NCBI GenBank assembly: GCA_900318405.1
Contig: ONKP01000002.1
Location: 1 to 64,000 of the forward strand
Origin: an uncultured Eubacteriales bacterium
Lineage (GTDB): Bacteria; Bacillota; Clostridia; Lachnospirales; Lachnospiraceae
Reading direction: 5' to 3'
DNA: 64,000 bases
The notes below the pieces were generated by a model. The model did not search any database, was not told the origin of the DNA, and worked only from the letters and a program-made list of their open reading frames with translations. Of the stretch, positions 27,198-36,415 are shown piece after piece. The position numbers and the translations under genes are program-made. The stretch's first letter is position 1, and the number at the start of each line of letters is the position of its first letter.

Positions 27198-29465
27198 TCA
27201 GCTGAGCTTCCAGATGTCCTGATTATACTGCGCGATCGTGCGGTCCGAAGAGAAGTATCCGGCCTTGGCAATATTGACGAGTTCCTTCCTGTACCACGCC
27301 GTGCGGTCATTGAAGTCGTCAAACATGCGCTCCTTCGTCCGGATATAATCCTTCAGATCCAGCAGCGTCATGAACCAGTCCTTTGTGGTCAGTTCATGAT
27401 GCAGTCTCTTAAGACTTACCGGGTCTCCGATACTGATCATTTCCGGTCCGATTATAAAATCGACCAGCTTATGAATCATCGGATCATTGTCATAATACTC
27501 TTCCGGATGATAAGCCTTCTTGGCATAAAGGTCAACAACCGTATCCGAATCTGCGCCGAAAATATAGATATTTTCATCGCCGACGAGCTGATGGATCTCC
27601 ACATTGGCACCGTCTTCCGTACCGATGGTCACGGCGCCGTTCAGCATGAATTTCATGTTGGAGGTGCCGGAAGCCTCCTTCGATGCCAGCGAGATCTGCT
27701 CGGAGACATCCGCTGCCGGAATGATGTGCGTCGCCTTCGTCACGTTGTAGTTATCCATCATGACAACTTTCAGGTACGGGCTCACCTCCGGATCATTCAT
27801 GGTCAGATCCTGCAGGCAGAGGATCAGATGAATGATATCTTTCGCGATCACGTAAGCCGGTGCCGCCTTGGCGCCGAAGATCATGGTGATCGGGCGTTTC
27901 GGTTTGTTGCCGCTCTTGATATCCAGATACTTCCAGATCGCATACAGGCAGTTCATCTGCTGTCTCTTGTACTCATGAAGTCTCTTTACCTGCACATCGA
28001 AGATGGAATCCAGATCGAGGTCGAGATTCTGCGTCTCATACAGGTACTGCGTAGCGTGACGCTTGTTGTGGTGACGGATCTTACCGATCTTCTGCAGCAC
28101 CTCCGTATCATCCTTATACTTCAGGAGCTTTTCCAGTTCCATGGCGTCCTTGCGGTATCCCGGTCCGATCAATTCGTCAAAGTACGCCGCCATCTCCGGA
28201 TTCGCCGCGATGAACCAGCGGCGGAATGTAATGCCGTTCGTCTTGTTGTTGAATTTCTCTGGATACAGGGTGTAAAAATTATGCAGCTCCGTATTTTTCA
28301 GAATGTCGGTATGCAGAGCCGCCACGCCGTTGACTGAGTGGCCGTAGTGAATATCCATCGATGCCATATGAACGAGCTTCTGGTCATCAATGATATAGGT
28401 CGTCTTGTCCTTTACGGTCTTCTTTATGCGTTTATCCAGCTCCTCAATGATCGGGATCAGATGCGGTACAACCTCCTCAAGGTAATCCATCGGCCATTTT
28501 TCCAGTGCCTCAGCGAGGATCGTATGGTTCGTATAAGCGCAGGTCTTCGTCACGATCGCGATGGCTTCATCCATCTCGATGCCGCGCATCTGCAGCTGAC
28601 GGATCAGCTCCGGGATGATCATGGAAGGGTGCGTATCATTGATCTGTACAGCCACGTACTCATCCAGGTGATGCAGATCAACGCCTCTCTCGTCAGCTTC
28701 CGCCAGGATCAGCTGTGCCGCGTTGCACACCATGAAATACTGCTGATAGATACGGAGCACCTGACCGGCGCGGTCGCTGTCATCCGGGTACAGGAACAGG
28801 GTAAGGTTCCTCGGAATATCGTCCTTGTCGAAGTCAATGCTGTTCTCTTTGACGATCTGGTCATCCACGGAATCCAGATCGAACAGGTGCAGACGATTGC
28901 ACTTTCCGTTCATATAGCCCGGCACATCGATGTCGTACATGCAGGAGTGCAGCGTGAAGCGGCGGAAAGGCACCTCAAAGGAAACCGGCCTTCTCTCGAG
29001 CCAGCTCTGCTTGCGGATCCAGGGATTGATCAGCTCATGCTGCTTGTGGTTGACAAACTCCTGGCGGAACAGTCCGTAATGATAATTCAGCCCCACGCCG
29101 TCTCCGTAGAGGCCGAGCGTTGCGATGGAGTCGAGAAAGCATGCTGCCAGACGGCCGAGACCGCCGTTGCCGAGACTCGGCTCAAGCTCAAGTTCCTCAA
29201 TATCCGGGATCTCCAGCTTGTATTTTTTCAGGATCTGATCAATCTCGTCATACATGCCGAGGTTGATCAGATTGTTGGACAGAAGCTTACCCATCAGGAA
29301 TTCCGCGGAGATATAGTAAAGTTTTTTCTTTCCCGTGATTCTCGGGCGATTCTCCATCTCTTCCTTCGTAATCTGCATCAGGACTTCAAAAATTTCTTCC
29401 TTCGTGGAATCATGGAGATCCCGTCCAAAATACTGCCTCAGTAGATTATTGATTCTTTCTTCCAT
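27198..29465 (-). CDS. glgP: Glycogen/maltodextrin phosphorylase
   Basis: A 755-residue GT35 phosphorylase that releases glucose-1-phosphate from alpha-1,4-glucans. Seen: [46 protein letters not shown], and the PLP-lysine segment [19 protein letters not shown] followed by [10 protein letters not shown]. Length fits bacterial forms without regulatory extension. The start at MEERINN follows AGGAGA; 39 extra upstream residues were rejected. It is downstream of malQ, consistent with degrading imported maltodextrin or stored glycogen. Confidence 0.95.
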   Translation of the reverse strand: MEERINNLLRQYFGRDLHDSTKEEIFEVLMQITKEEMENRPRITGKKKLYYISAEFLMGKLLSNNLINLGMYDEIDQILKKYKLEIPDIEELELEPSLGNGGLGRLAACFLDSIATLGLYGDGVGLNYHYGLFRQEFVNHKQHELINPWIRKQSWLERRPVSFEVPFRRFTLHSCMYDIDVPGYMNGKCNRLHLFDLDSVDDQIVKENSIDFDKDDIPRNLTLFLYPDDSDRAGQVLRIYQQYFMVCNAAQLILAEADERGVDLHHLDEYVAVQINDTHPSMIIPELIRQLQMRGIEMDEAIAIVTKTCAYTNHTILAEALEKWPMDYLEEVVPHLIPIIEELDKRIKKTVKDKTTYIIDDQKLVHMASMDIHYGHSVNGVAALHTDILKNTELHNFYTLYPEKFNNKTNGITFRRWFIAANPEMAAYFDELIGPGYRKDAMELEKLLKYKDDTEVLQKIGKIRHHNKRHATQYLYETQNLDLDLDSIFDVQVKRLHEYKRQQMNCLYAIWKYLDIKSGNKPKRPITMIFGAKAAPAYVIAKDIIHLILCLQDLTMNDPEVSPYLKVVMMDNYNVTKATHIIPAADVSEQISLASKEASGTSNMKFMLNGAVTIGTEDGANVEIHQLVGDENIYIFGADSDTVVDLYAKKAYHPEEYYDNDPMIHKLVDFIIGPEMISIGDPVSLKRLHHELTTKDWFMTLLDLKDYIRTKERMFDDFNDRTAWYRKELVNIAKAGYFSSDRTIAQYNQDIWKLS

Positions 29466-29626
29466 TCCTTCGTCTCCTGTTTTGTATTCAGCCGGAAAAG
29501 CAATGTCATCCGTTTCTCTGTCTTCACCGGCCTGCCTTTGTATACAACTCAGACCCTTCCGGTCTGCAGCCGCCATGATCAACCCCCGTGTGCCCCATGA
29601 CTGCTCCTCAGTTGCCTGTCTTGCAA

Positions 29627-29700
29627 ATTTCCGGTATCCGTTAAGCTCTCACGATATATATAAATTTCCGCTATCCGTTAAGCTTTCACGATATATATAT
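29627..29700. repeat. Two 37-bp tandem repeats upstream of glgP
   Basis: Units at 29627-29663 and 29664-29700 read ATTTCCG(G/C)TATCCGTTAAGC then (T)CTCACGATATATAT with few differences; a third copy starts (ATTTCC) and decays. They lie in the 282-base malQ-glgP gap and would be upstream of glgP. They might bind a regulator or be AT-rich promoter elements. No other feature was seen in the gap. Confidence 0.7.
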
Positions 29701-29747
29701 GATTTCCAATATTCCTGTCCGGTTTTCCCGTATCAGAAACTGCAGGA

Positions 29748-31379
29748 TCAGCCTTTTGCAGGCTTGCCGGAACGCGCATACGTGTCCGCCATCTCCGCCA
29801 TCTCGTCCGCGGTTTTCTCCGTGAACTGCCCCGGCAGAAGCCGCCAGCGCCAGTTATCGCCGCAGGTGCCGGGGGTATTGATCCTGGCCTCGCTTCCGAG
29901 TCCCAGCCAGTCCTGAAGCGGGATAATGCAGAGATCCGCCGTACTCGCCATCGCCAGGCGGATCAGGTCTTTCGGATCATGTACCCTGTGACCCACATAG
30001 TGGTTGAGATGCTGACGCGTTTTCCTGTCAATCGACTGCAGCCAGCCCGCGGCCGTATCGTTGTCATGCGTACCCGTGTAGACCACGCAGTTCTTATCAT
30101 AGCAGAACGGAAGATACGGATTGTCGTTGTCGCTGTCAAAAGCAAACTCGATGATCTTCATCCCGGGATAGCCGGATTTCTTCACCATCTTCACAACGCC
30201 GTCTGACAGCAGACCGAGATCCTCGGCGATCACCTCCAGCTTACCCAGCTGCTTTTTTGCTGCCCGGAACAGATCCAGGCCCGGTCCTTCCTCCCAGTGG
30301 CCTGACGCAGCCGTCGGTGCTCCGTACGGAACGCTCCAGTAATCATGGAAGCCGCGGAAATGGTCAAGCCGAACCACATCATAGAGCTCCTGCATACGGG
30401 CCAGTCGCCGTATCCACCAGGCATAACCCGTCTTCTTCTGATATGTCCAGTCATACAGCGGATTTCCCCAGAGCTGTCCGTCCGCGCTGAATACGTCCGG
30501 CGGGCAGCCTGCCACAGCCGTGGGAACGAAGTTTTCATCCATCTGGAACAGCTTCGGTTCCGACCAGGCATCCGCACCGTCCATCGATACATAGATCGGG
30601 ATGTCTCCGATGATCCGGATGCCGCGGCTGTGCGCATTTTTTTTCAGGTCGTTCCACTGTCTGTCAAATTCATACTGCTGAAAATAAATGAAACCGATTT
30701 CGTCCGCATGTGCCTCACGAAAGGCATCGAGCGCGGCTGCATCCCGCTTCTTCAGAGGATCCGGCCAGGTGTTCCACGGGCGATCTTCTTCCGCTTCCAG
30801 AATGGCCATAAAAAGCGCGTAATCCGGCAGCCATTCTGCTGTGCGGCGCAGGAAATCATCATAGTCATCCGGCTTTTCTCTCTGCCGGAAGTGATCGTAT
30901 GCTTTCTGCAGAGCGGCGCCATGCATTTTTCTCACGTGCTCATAATCCACGTACATGGCTGCGTTTGCCGGCTCAGCTTCCGTGCTTTCTGCGTCTTCCG
31001 CAGCATGCTCTGTCTCAGCTTCTGCTGCTTCCGCAGCCTGCTCTGCCGCTGATTCTGTTGTGTCTTCCGCAGCCTGCTTTGCCGCTATCTCTGCAGCTTC
31101 TGCCACTTCTTCTGCCTCCCGGCATTCCGCAGCGGTCAGCAGTCCGTCATCCTGCAGACGGTCGAGAGCAATGAAATAGGGATTACCCGCAAACGTCGAA
31201 TACGACTGATACGGGGAATCCCCTTTTCCGACGGGTCCGAGCGGGAGCACCTGCCAGTAAGACTGGCCGGCTCTGGCCAGCAGGTCGATAAACGCATCTG
31301 CTTCTTTTGAAAAACCACCGATTCCGTACGCCGTAGGGAGTGACGATACCGGCAGCAAAACACCGCATGCTCTTTTCAT
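29748..31379 (-). CDS. malQ: 4-alpha-glucanotransferase (GH77), copy 1
   Basis: A 543-residue amylomaltase that disproportionates maltodextrins. Seen: SLPTAYGIGGFSKEAD, PLGPVGKGDSPYQSYSTFAGNPY, the nucleophile region VVRLDHFRGFHDYW, the acid/base EVIAEDLG, and YTGTHDNDTAAGW. Residues about 88-141 are an Ala/Glu-rich insertion (AAKQAAEDTTESAAEQAAE), predicted helical or disordered; most homologues have only a few residues there. The RBS GTGAGGAAG precedes ATG 31379. It lies between the LacI-type regulator and glgP. A second malQ lies at 32732. Confidence 0.95.
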   Translation of the reverse strand: MKRACGVLLPVSSLPTAYGIGGFSKEADAFIDLLARAGQSYWQVLPLGPVGKGDSPYQSYSTFAGNPYFIALDRLQDDGLLTAAECREAEEVAEAAEIAAKQAAEDTTESAAEQAAEAAEAETEHAAEDAESTEAEPANAAMYVDYEHVRKMHGAALQKAYDHFRQREKPDDYDDFLRRTAEWLPDYALFMAILEAEEDRPWNTWPDPLKKRDAAALDAFREAHADEIGFIYFQQYEFDRQWNDLKKNAHSRGIRIIGDIPIYVSMDGADAWSEPKLFQMDENFVPTAVAGCPPDVFSADGQLWGNPLYDWTYQKKTGYAWWIRRLARMQELYDVVRLDHFRGFHDYWSVPYGAPTAASGHWEEGPGLDLFRAAKKQLGKLEVIAEDLGLLSDGVVKMVKKSGYPGMKIIEFAFDSDNDNPYLPFCYDKNCVVYTGTHDNDTAAGWLQSIDRKTRQHLNHYVGHRVHDPKDLIRLAMASTADLCIIPLQDWLGLGSEARINTPGTCGDNWRWRLLPGQFTEKTADEMAEMADTYARSGKPAKG

Positions 31380-31410
31380 GGCTTCCTCACATCTTTACAT
31401 GTGCCAGCTG

Positions 31411-31437
31411 CAGTCATCGCTCTGCGATGGAGCAGTC
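31411..31437. repeat. Hairpin sharing 14 bases with the left-edge repeat
   Basis: CATCGC-TCT-GCGATG (31415-31429) forms a tight hairpin, extended by CTGC/GCAG. The 14 bases at 31424-31437 are identical to 120-133. It lies in the 86-base gap between the lacI-type gene and malQ copy 1. Confidence 0.5.
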
Positions 31438-31465
31438 AGGTTTCATACATGTCAGTTTTTTTGTT

Positions 31466-32539
31466 TTATGCGTGCAGCAGCTCAGCTTTTGGGAAAACTG
31501 CATTCAGGTCGAGCACGGAATCTCTCTCATGGAGCTCGGCCTCATACAGCAGGTGTTTGCGCTCCGTGCTTCCGTTGATCTGATCCATCAGAAGACGGAC
31601 TGAAGATTCCGTCATCTTCTGCACCGGCTGTATCACGGTTGTCATGGAAGGCTCCATGTACCTTGTCAGCTCAATGCCGTCGAAGCCGACCACGGAAATA
31701 TCATCCGGGATCCGGAGTCCGGCGTCATAGATTGCCTTGTAGGCGCCGATGGCCATCCTGTCAGCGATCACGAACACGGCGGTGAATTTCTTCCTGCCCT
31801 TCAGAAGCCGCGTCATCATCTGATAGCCGTTGGCCTCCGTATACTCCTGATTTTTCTCATCCATGAAGGCTACAAGGTCCTCATCATAGGCAATGCCGTT
31901 TTCCTCGAGCGCCCTGCGATAACCTCTCAGACGCATCATGCCGACATTGGTATCTCCGCGGACACCGGTCAGCATCGCGATCTGTCTGTGTCCTCTGTCA
32001 CAGAGATAGGAAACGACCTTATGCGCTTCCTTTTCATCGTCTATGGAAACAGAAGATACGTGGGAACCGCCGTTCGGATCATTCACGCCGAAACCTGCTA
32101 CGGAACACAGGACCAGCGGTACGTGAATCCTCTTCAGCACCACATCCGGGTAATCCATGGTACCGCCGAGAAGGATGATGCCCTTCAGCCTCTTTTCCTT
32201 GGCGATTTCCTCAGCCACATAGACTTCATCCGCGCTGCCGGAGATCGTATGGAGAAAGTAATCACAGCCGGCAGCGACCAGCTCTTTCTGAAAATAGGGA
32301 AACATTCCCTGAAAAAACGGGTTGTTGATACCTTTGACGATCAGGGCAACGGTATTGGATTCTGCCATTTTCAGGTTCCGGGCGCTGTTGTTGGGAATGT
32401 AATTGAACTCCCTGACCACCTGCATGATCCGCTCGCGGGTCTTTTCATTGATCGCCGGATCATTATTGATGGCTCTGGACACCGTACTGATGCTGACGCC
32501 ACAGATTCTCGCAATATCCTTGATTGTCATCGTTGCCAT
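31466..32539 (-). CDS. LacI-family regulator of the maltodextrin module
   Basis: A 357-residue LacI/GalR regulator. Seen: an N-terminal helix-turn-helix MTIKDIARICGVSISTVSRAIN, hinge YIPNNSARNLKMAESNTVALIV, and a periplasmic-binding-like sugar domain (NNPFFQGMFPYFQKEL, AIYDAGLRIPDDISVVGFDGIEL). The start at MATMTIKD follows AGGAG. Placed between the two malQ genes, it probably binds the paired palindromes at 38060 and 38096, with a maltose-type sugar as inducer; that is inferred from position. The domain match itself is clear. Confidence 0.93.
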   Translation of the reverse strand: MATMTIKDIARICGVSISTVSRAINNDPAINEKTRERIMQVVREFNYIPNNSARNLKMAESNTVALIVKGINNPFFQGMFPYFQKELVAAGCDYFLHTISGSADEVYVAEEIAKEKRLKGIILLGGTMDYPDVVLKRIHVPLVLCSVAGFGVNDPNGGSHVSSVSIDDEKEAHKVVSYLCDRGHRQIAMLTGVRGDTNVGMMRLRGYRRALEENGIAYDEDLVAFMDEKNQEYTEANGYQMMTRLLKGRKKFTAVFVIADRMAIGAYKAIYDAGLRIPDDISVVGFDGIELTRYMEPSMTTVIQPVQKMTESSVRLLMDQINGSTERKHLLYEAELHERDSVLDLNAVFPKAELLHA

Positions 32540-32731
32540 TTCCTGCTCCTGCTGCATTTTCAGCCGGTACATCCCTGTACGGCTGTATTTCCTTTATTTC
32601 TTCCGGCCCTGACTTATCCACATGACACTTTCAGCTGATTCCGCCGGGCCGAACATGTTCACATAACTTTTTCTGCCGTCCAACCGTTATCGTATAAGAT
32701 TTTCAGCTGTTCCCGCCAGGCCGGCCGGCTG

Positions 32732-34372
32732 TCACGCATCCTCATGCAGTCTGCCGTAGGTCTCCGTGATTCCGCGGATTCTTCCGGCAAGCTTCGCGTT
32801 GTCGGTACCTTTCGCCATGCGCCAGTGCCAGTTAGTGCCCATGGTACTCGGATGATTGATCCTGGCGCTGTTGTCCAGGCCAAGCCAGTCGTTCATGGGA
32901 ATGATGCATGTATCCGCCACCGATCCCTCTGCCGCCCGGATCATCCGGTCGCAGATCTCCTGCGGATCATCGGAAGATGCCGCCAGATATTCCCTCAGAT
33001 TCCTGCGTTCTGCAGGAAGAATGCTCTGATACCATCCGACGACCGTCTCATTATCATGTGTACCGGTATATACTACACAGTTGGAAGAATAATTGTAAGG
33101 CTTATACTGCTCCGCGCCGCTGGAATCGCGTGAATCAAAGGCAAACTCCAGCACCTTCATATTCGGGAATCCGGTATCCCTGACAAGCTCACGCACACTC
33201 TGTGTAATGTAGCCGAGATCCTCCGCAATGATCGGCAGCTCGCCGAGCTCGCTCCGGATGGCATTGAAAAGCTTCATGCCCGGGCCCTTCTCCCACTGAC
33301 CGTTTCTCGCCGTCTTCTCTCCCGCCTTTACGGAAAAATATTCGTCGAAGCCGCGGAAATGATCAATGCGGATCACATCGTAAAACTCACAGCATTTACG
33401 GATCCGTCGTATCCACCAACTATAGTTATCCTGCTCCATTTTTTTCCAATTGTAAAGTGGATTCCCCCAGAGCTGGCCGTCAGCACAGAAACCGTCTCCC
33501 GGAACACCGGCAACGGCCGTCGGCAGATACTGTTCATTGACCTGAAACATCGTCGGATTTGCCCAGAAATCAGCGCTGTCCGGCGATACATAGATCGGTA
33601 TATCACCGATGATACGGATACCGCGGCTGTTCACATACGCTTTCAGAGACTTCCACTCGCGATCAAATTCATATTGGAGGAATTCATAGAAACTGATTTC
33701 ATCGGAAAGTTTCTCTGTCCAGCTGCGCAGTGCGGCGGGTTCGCGGTACCGTATATCATCGTCCCACTGTGTGAAGGGTGCTCCGCCAAAGGCATCCTTC
33801 AGGGCCATGAAAAGCGCATAATCGTGGAGCCACTCCTTATTGGCTTCCGCAAACCTCCGGAATGCATCTCCTTCTCCGGCGTCCTTCCAGCGGGCGTATG
33901 CCTTTCTGAGCACTTTGAAACGATGCTCATACTGAAAGCCATAGTCAACGCCAGGGACGCTGTTATGCGCGGGATTGTCATTTTTCATTGAAGCCGTCCC
34001 TTTTACGGAAACGGTCTTTTCTTTTGCTGATGAAGCTGTTTCTTTTCCGGATGCAGCCTTATGATTTGCCGAAGCTGATGATTCAGCAGCAGATTTCTGC
34101 TCCAGCTCACGGCATTCGTTTTTTTTCAGAAGTCCTCTCCGGATCAGTTCATACGGATCGATAAAATAAGGATTCCCCGCGAACGTGGAAAACGACTGGT
34201 AGGGGGAATCGCCGTAACCGGTCGGACCGACCGGAAGGATCTGCCAGTAAGACTGTCCGCTTTTCTGCAGAAAATCTGCAAATTTGCGCGCTTCTGCTGA
34301 CATGCAGCCGATGCCGTATTTACCAGGCAGGCTGAAGATCGGCATCAAAATACCACTGGCACGTTTGCTCAT
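32732..34372 (-). CDS. malQ: 4-alpha-glucanotransferase (GH77), copy 2
   Basis: A 546-residue amylomaltase paralogous to the one at 29748. Seen: SLPGKYGIGCMSAEARKFAD, PVGPTGYGDSPYQSFSTFAG, VIRIDHFRGFDEYFSV, PIIAEDLGYI, and YTGTHDNETVVGW. All GH77 catalytic residues are present. Residues about 90-140 hold a Ser/Ala/Lys-rich insertion (SAAESSASANHKAASGKET) at the same place as the insertion in copy 1 but with unrelated composition. GGGAGAG precedes ATG 34372. It follows the permeases, so it is the first enzyme acting on imported maltodextrin. Confidence 0.95.
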   Translation of the reverse strand: MSKRASGILMPIFSLPGKYGIGCMSAEARKFADFLQKSGQSYWQILPVGPTGYGDSPYQSFSTFAGNPYFIDPYELIRRGLLKKNECRELEQKSAAESSASANHKAASGKETASSAKEKTVSVKGTASMKNDNPAHNSVPGVDYGFQYEHRFKVLRKAYARWKDAGEGDAFRRFAEANKEWLHDYALFMALKDAFGGAPFTQWDDDIRYREPAALRSWTEKLSDEISFYEFLQYEFDREWKSLKAYVNSRGIRIIGDIPIYVSPDSADFWANPTMFQVNEQYLPTAVAGVPGDGFCADGQLWGNPLYNWKKMEQDNYSWWIRRIRKCCEFYDVIRIDHFRGFDEYFSVKAGEKTARNGQWEKGPGMKLFNAIRSELGELPIIAEDLGYITQSVRELVRDTGFPNMKVLEFAFDSRDSSGAEQYKPYNYSSNCVVYTGTHDNETVVGWYQSILPAERRNLREYLAASSDDPQEICDRMIRAAEGSVADTCIIPMNDWLGLDNSARINHPSTMGTNWHWRMAKGTDNAKLAGRIRGITETYGRLHEDA

Positions 34373-34391
34373 CTGTCTCTCCCTTATCTGC

Positions 34392-34421
34392 CGGAAGCCG
34401 CCTTATGATAAGACGGCTCCC
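34392..34421. repeat. Strong intercistronic hairpin, permease to malQ
   Basis: On the minus strand CCGG-AGCCG-CTTAT pairs with ATAAG-CGGCT-CCGG, 14 pairs interrupted by symmetric single mismatches, with a one-base apex. No T-run. It lies in the 80-base gap and may set relative mRNA levels of transporter and enzyme. Confidence 0.6.
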
Positions 34422-34452
34422 GGAAATCATCTGAAACTGGACCGGATAACGA

Positions 34453-35361
34453 TCAGCCCTTGACGGCTCCGGCCACAACACCTTCAATAATGTACTTCTG
34501 TGCAGCCATGTAGAAGACAACGATCGGAACGATCGCAAGTACAAGGACTGCCATCATAGCGCCCCAGTCGATCTGACCATGGGACTGCTTCAGGAACTGA
34601 ATGGCGATCGGGATGGTACGATACTTCTTGATATCCAGTACGAGGTAAGGAAGAAGGAAGTCGTTCCAGATCCACATGGCATCCAGAATAGCAACCGTGA
34701 TGATCGTAGGCTTCATAACCGGCAGGATGATCTTGAAATACGTCTGTACCGGCGTGCAGCCATCGATGCAGGCTGCCTCTTCAAGCTCGATCGGGATCTC
34801 CTTGACGAAGCCTGTAAACATAAAGACCGCAAGCCCCGCACCAAAGCCCAGATAGACCACGCAGATCCCGACCGGGTTCGACAGATGGAGAATGTTTGCA
34901 AACTTGGAGAGGGTAAACATGACCATCTGAAACGGCACGATCATGGAGAACATGCAAAGCAGGTAGATCAGCCGTGTCGCCCAGTTTTTAACTCTCACTA
35001 CATACCATGCTGTCATGGAGCAGAAAAGTATGATGAGAAATACGGAAACAACCGTGATGAAGATCGAATATCCGAAGCACTGGAAGAAGTTCGTCTTGGT
35101 AATCGCGTTTGCATAGTTCTTGAGTCCTACAAAGGTCTTGGAAACGCCCTTTGCCCAGGCATCAAAGCCTCTGGTGATCGAAATATAGCTCAGGCTGAAC
35201 GGTGCCTTGAAGATATACGCTTTTCTCTTAAAGGAGTTCAGAAGTACGATCAGGAGCGGCAGAATCCATACGACGGACAGCACGATGAAAAAGATGGACC
35301 AGGCAGTACCGTGCTTTGTACGTCTTGCAGCGGAAACTTCATTTTCTCTGCTCTTAGCCAT
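34453..35361 (-). CDS. Maltodextrin-type ABC transporter permease (MalG-like)
   Basis: A 302-residue inner membrane permease of carbohydrate uptake transporter family 1. Seen: about six transmembrane segments starting at residue 22, and the EAA loop IPIELEEAACIDGCTPVQTYF that contacts the ATPase. Its ATG overlaps the stop of the partner permease (TAATG). No ATPase gene is in this operon, so it probably uses a shared MsmX-type ATPase encoded elsewhere (inference). Substrate is inferred from malQ and glgP. Confidence 0.9.
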   Translation of the reverse strand: MAKSRENEVSAARRTKHGTAWSIFFIVLSVVWILPLLIVLLNSFKRKAYIFKAPFSLSYISITRGFDAWAKGVSKTFVGLKNYANAITKTNFFQCFGYSIFITVVSVFLIILFCSMTAWYVVRVKNWATRLIYLLCMFSMIVPFQMVMFTLSKFANILHLSNPVGICVVYLGFGAGLAVFMFTGFVKEIPIELEEAACIDGCTPVQTYFKIILPVMKPTIITVAILDAMWIWNDFLLPYLVLDIKKYRTIPIAIQFLKQSHGQIDWGAMMAVLVLAIVPIVVFYMAAQKYIIEGVVAGAVKG

Positions 35362-36218
35362 TATCTTTCCACCTCCTTGCTCGTCGTGATCTTATTCTGG
35401 ATAACAGCGATCACAGCTACCATGATAAAGAAGAGCACTGCCTTCGCCTGTCCGACGCCCTGCCAGCCTGTCGTGCCGTACATGGTGTCATAAATGTTGA
35501 GTGCGAGCAGCTCGGAAAGCTTGCCGGGGTTGCCGCCTGTCAGTGCGTAGTTCTGATCGAAAAGCTTGAAGCCGTTCGTCAGTGTCAGGAATGTGCAGAT
35601 CGTGATCGTCGGACGGAGCATCGGAATGATGACGTTTTTCAGGATCTGCCAGTTGTTTGCACCGTCTATTTTTGCTGCCTCGATCAGATCCGACGGAACG
35701 TTCTGGATACCGGCGATGTAAATGATCATCATATATCCGATCTGCTGCCAGCAGACTACGATGACCAGGCCCCAGAAAGCCGTCCACTGTGTCGAAACAA
35801 TTGTTTTCGAATAATCATCAAGAATGGCATTGAAGATCATCAACCATACATAGGAAAGTACGATGCCTCCGATCAGATTCGGGAGGAAGAATGCCGTTCT
35901 GAAAAATGTGGTTCCCTTAATTCCTCTGGTGAGCGCCATGGCAATGGCAAATGCCACGACATTGATGATGACCACAGTTACCGCCGTGAACAGGCAGGTG
36001 TACCAGATCGAATGAAGGAACGTTGTATCAAGCTGTCCATTGACATAGAAGATTCTGCTGTAGTTCAGCAGTCCGGTCCATTTCCAGTCTGTAACTGTTG
36101 TGAATTTGCAGAACGAAAGGAAAATGCCGTATACGAAAGGAACGATAAATCCGATGATAAAAGCCAGCATCGTAGGAAGTACGAATAGCGGCCAGTATTT
36201 CTTTGTGGTTTTCTCCAT
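35361..36218 (-). CDS. Maltodextrin-type ABC transporter permease (MalF-like)
   Basis: A 285-residue permease with about six transmembrane segments and the EAA loop VPSDLIEAAKIDGANNWQILK. It would pair with the MalG-like protein. Unlike enterobacterial MalF it lacks the large periplasmic domain, as is usual in Gram-positives. The start at MEKTTKKYW follows AGGGAGAGGG; the longer open frame upstream lies in the gap. A terminator-like hairpin separates it from the binding-protein gene. Confidence 0.9.
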   Translation of the reverse strand: MEKTTKKYWPLFVLPTMLAFIIGFIVPFVYGIFLSFCKFTTVTDWKWTGLLNYSRIFYVNGQLDTTFLHSIWYTCLFTAVTVVIINVVAFAIAMALTRGIKGTTFFRTAFFLPNLIGGIVLSYVWLMIFNAILDDYSKTIVSTQWTAFWGLVIVVCWQQIGYMMIIYIAGIQNVPSDLIEAAKIDGANNWQILKNVIIPMLRPTITICTFLTLTNGFKLFDQNYALTGGNPGKLSELLALNIYDTMYGTTGWQGVGQAKAVLFFIMVAVIAVIQNKITTSKEVER

Positions 36219-36343
36219 GATGTTCCCTCTCCCTGTGATACCTTCATCACATACATCATTTGTTACACTGTTAAAAATAATGGCAGCAGATAAATCCCCC
36301 GCAGTAGCCCGGCTGGCTGCCTCATCCGGCATGTTTTGGGTGA

Positions 36344-36385
36344 AAAAGCCGGGCGGTTGGAACTTCCACCCACCCGGCTTCTTTT
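36344..36385. terminator. Attenuating hairpin between binding protein and permease genes
   Basis: AAGCCGGG (36346-36353) pairs with CCCGGCTT (36373-36380), with an inner TGGAA/TTCCA stem and T-runs on both sides. On the minus strand it follows the binding-protein stop by about 30 bases. It probably stops or trims most transcripts so that binding protein exceeds permease, a common pattern. Confidence 0.75.
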
Positions 36386-36415
36386 TTACTGATATTCAAT
36401 TCGAATCAGCTTCCG

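Noticed and set aside
29627..29700. Short CRISPR array
   Set aside because: The two units abut with no spacers, and no cas gene is present.
31385..31460. Terminator between the LacI-type gene and malQ copy 1
   Set aside because: The T-run lies on the plus strand, but both genes are read from the minus strand, so it would not terminate them.
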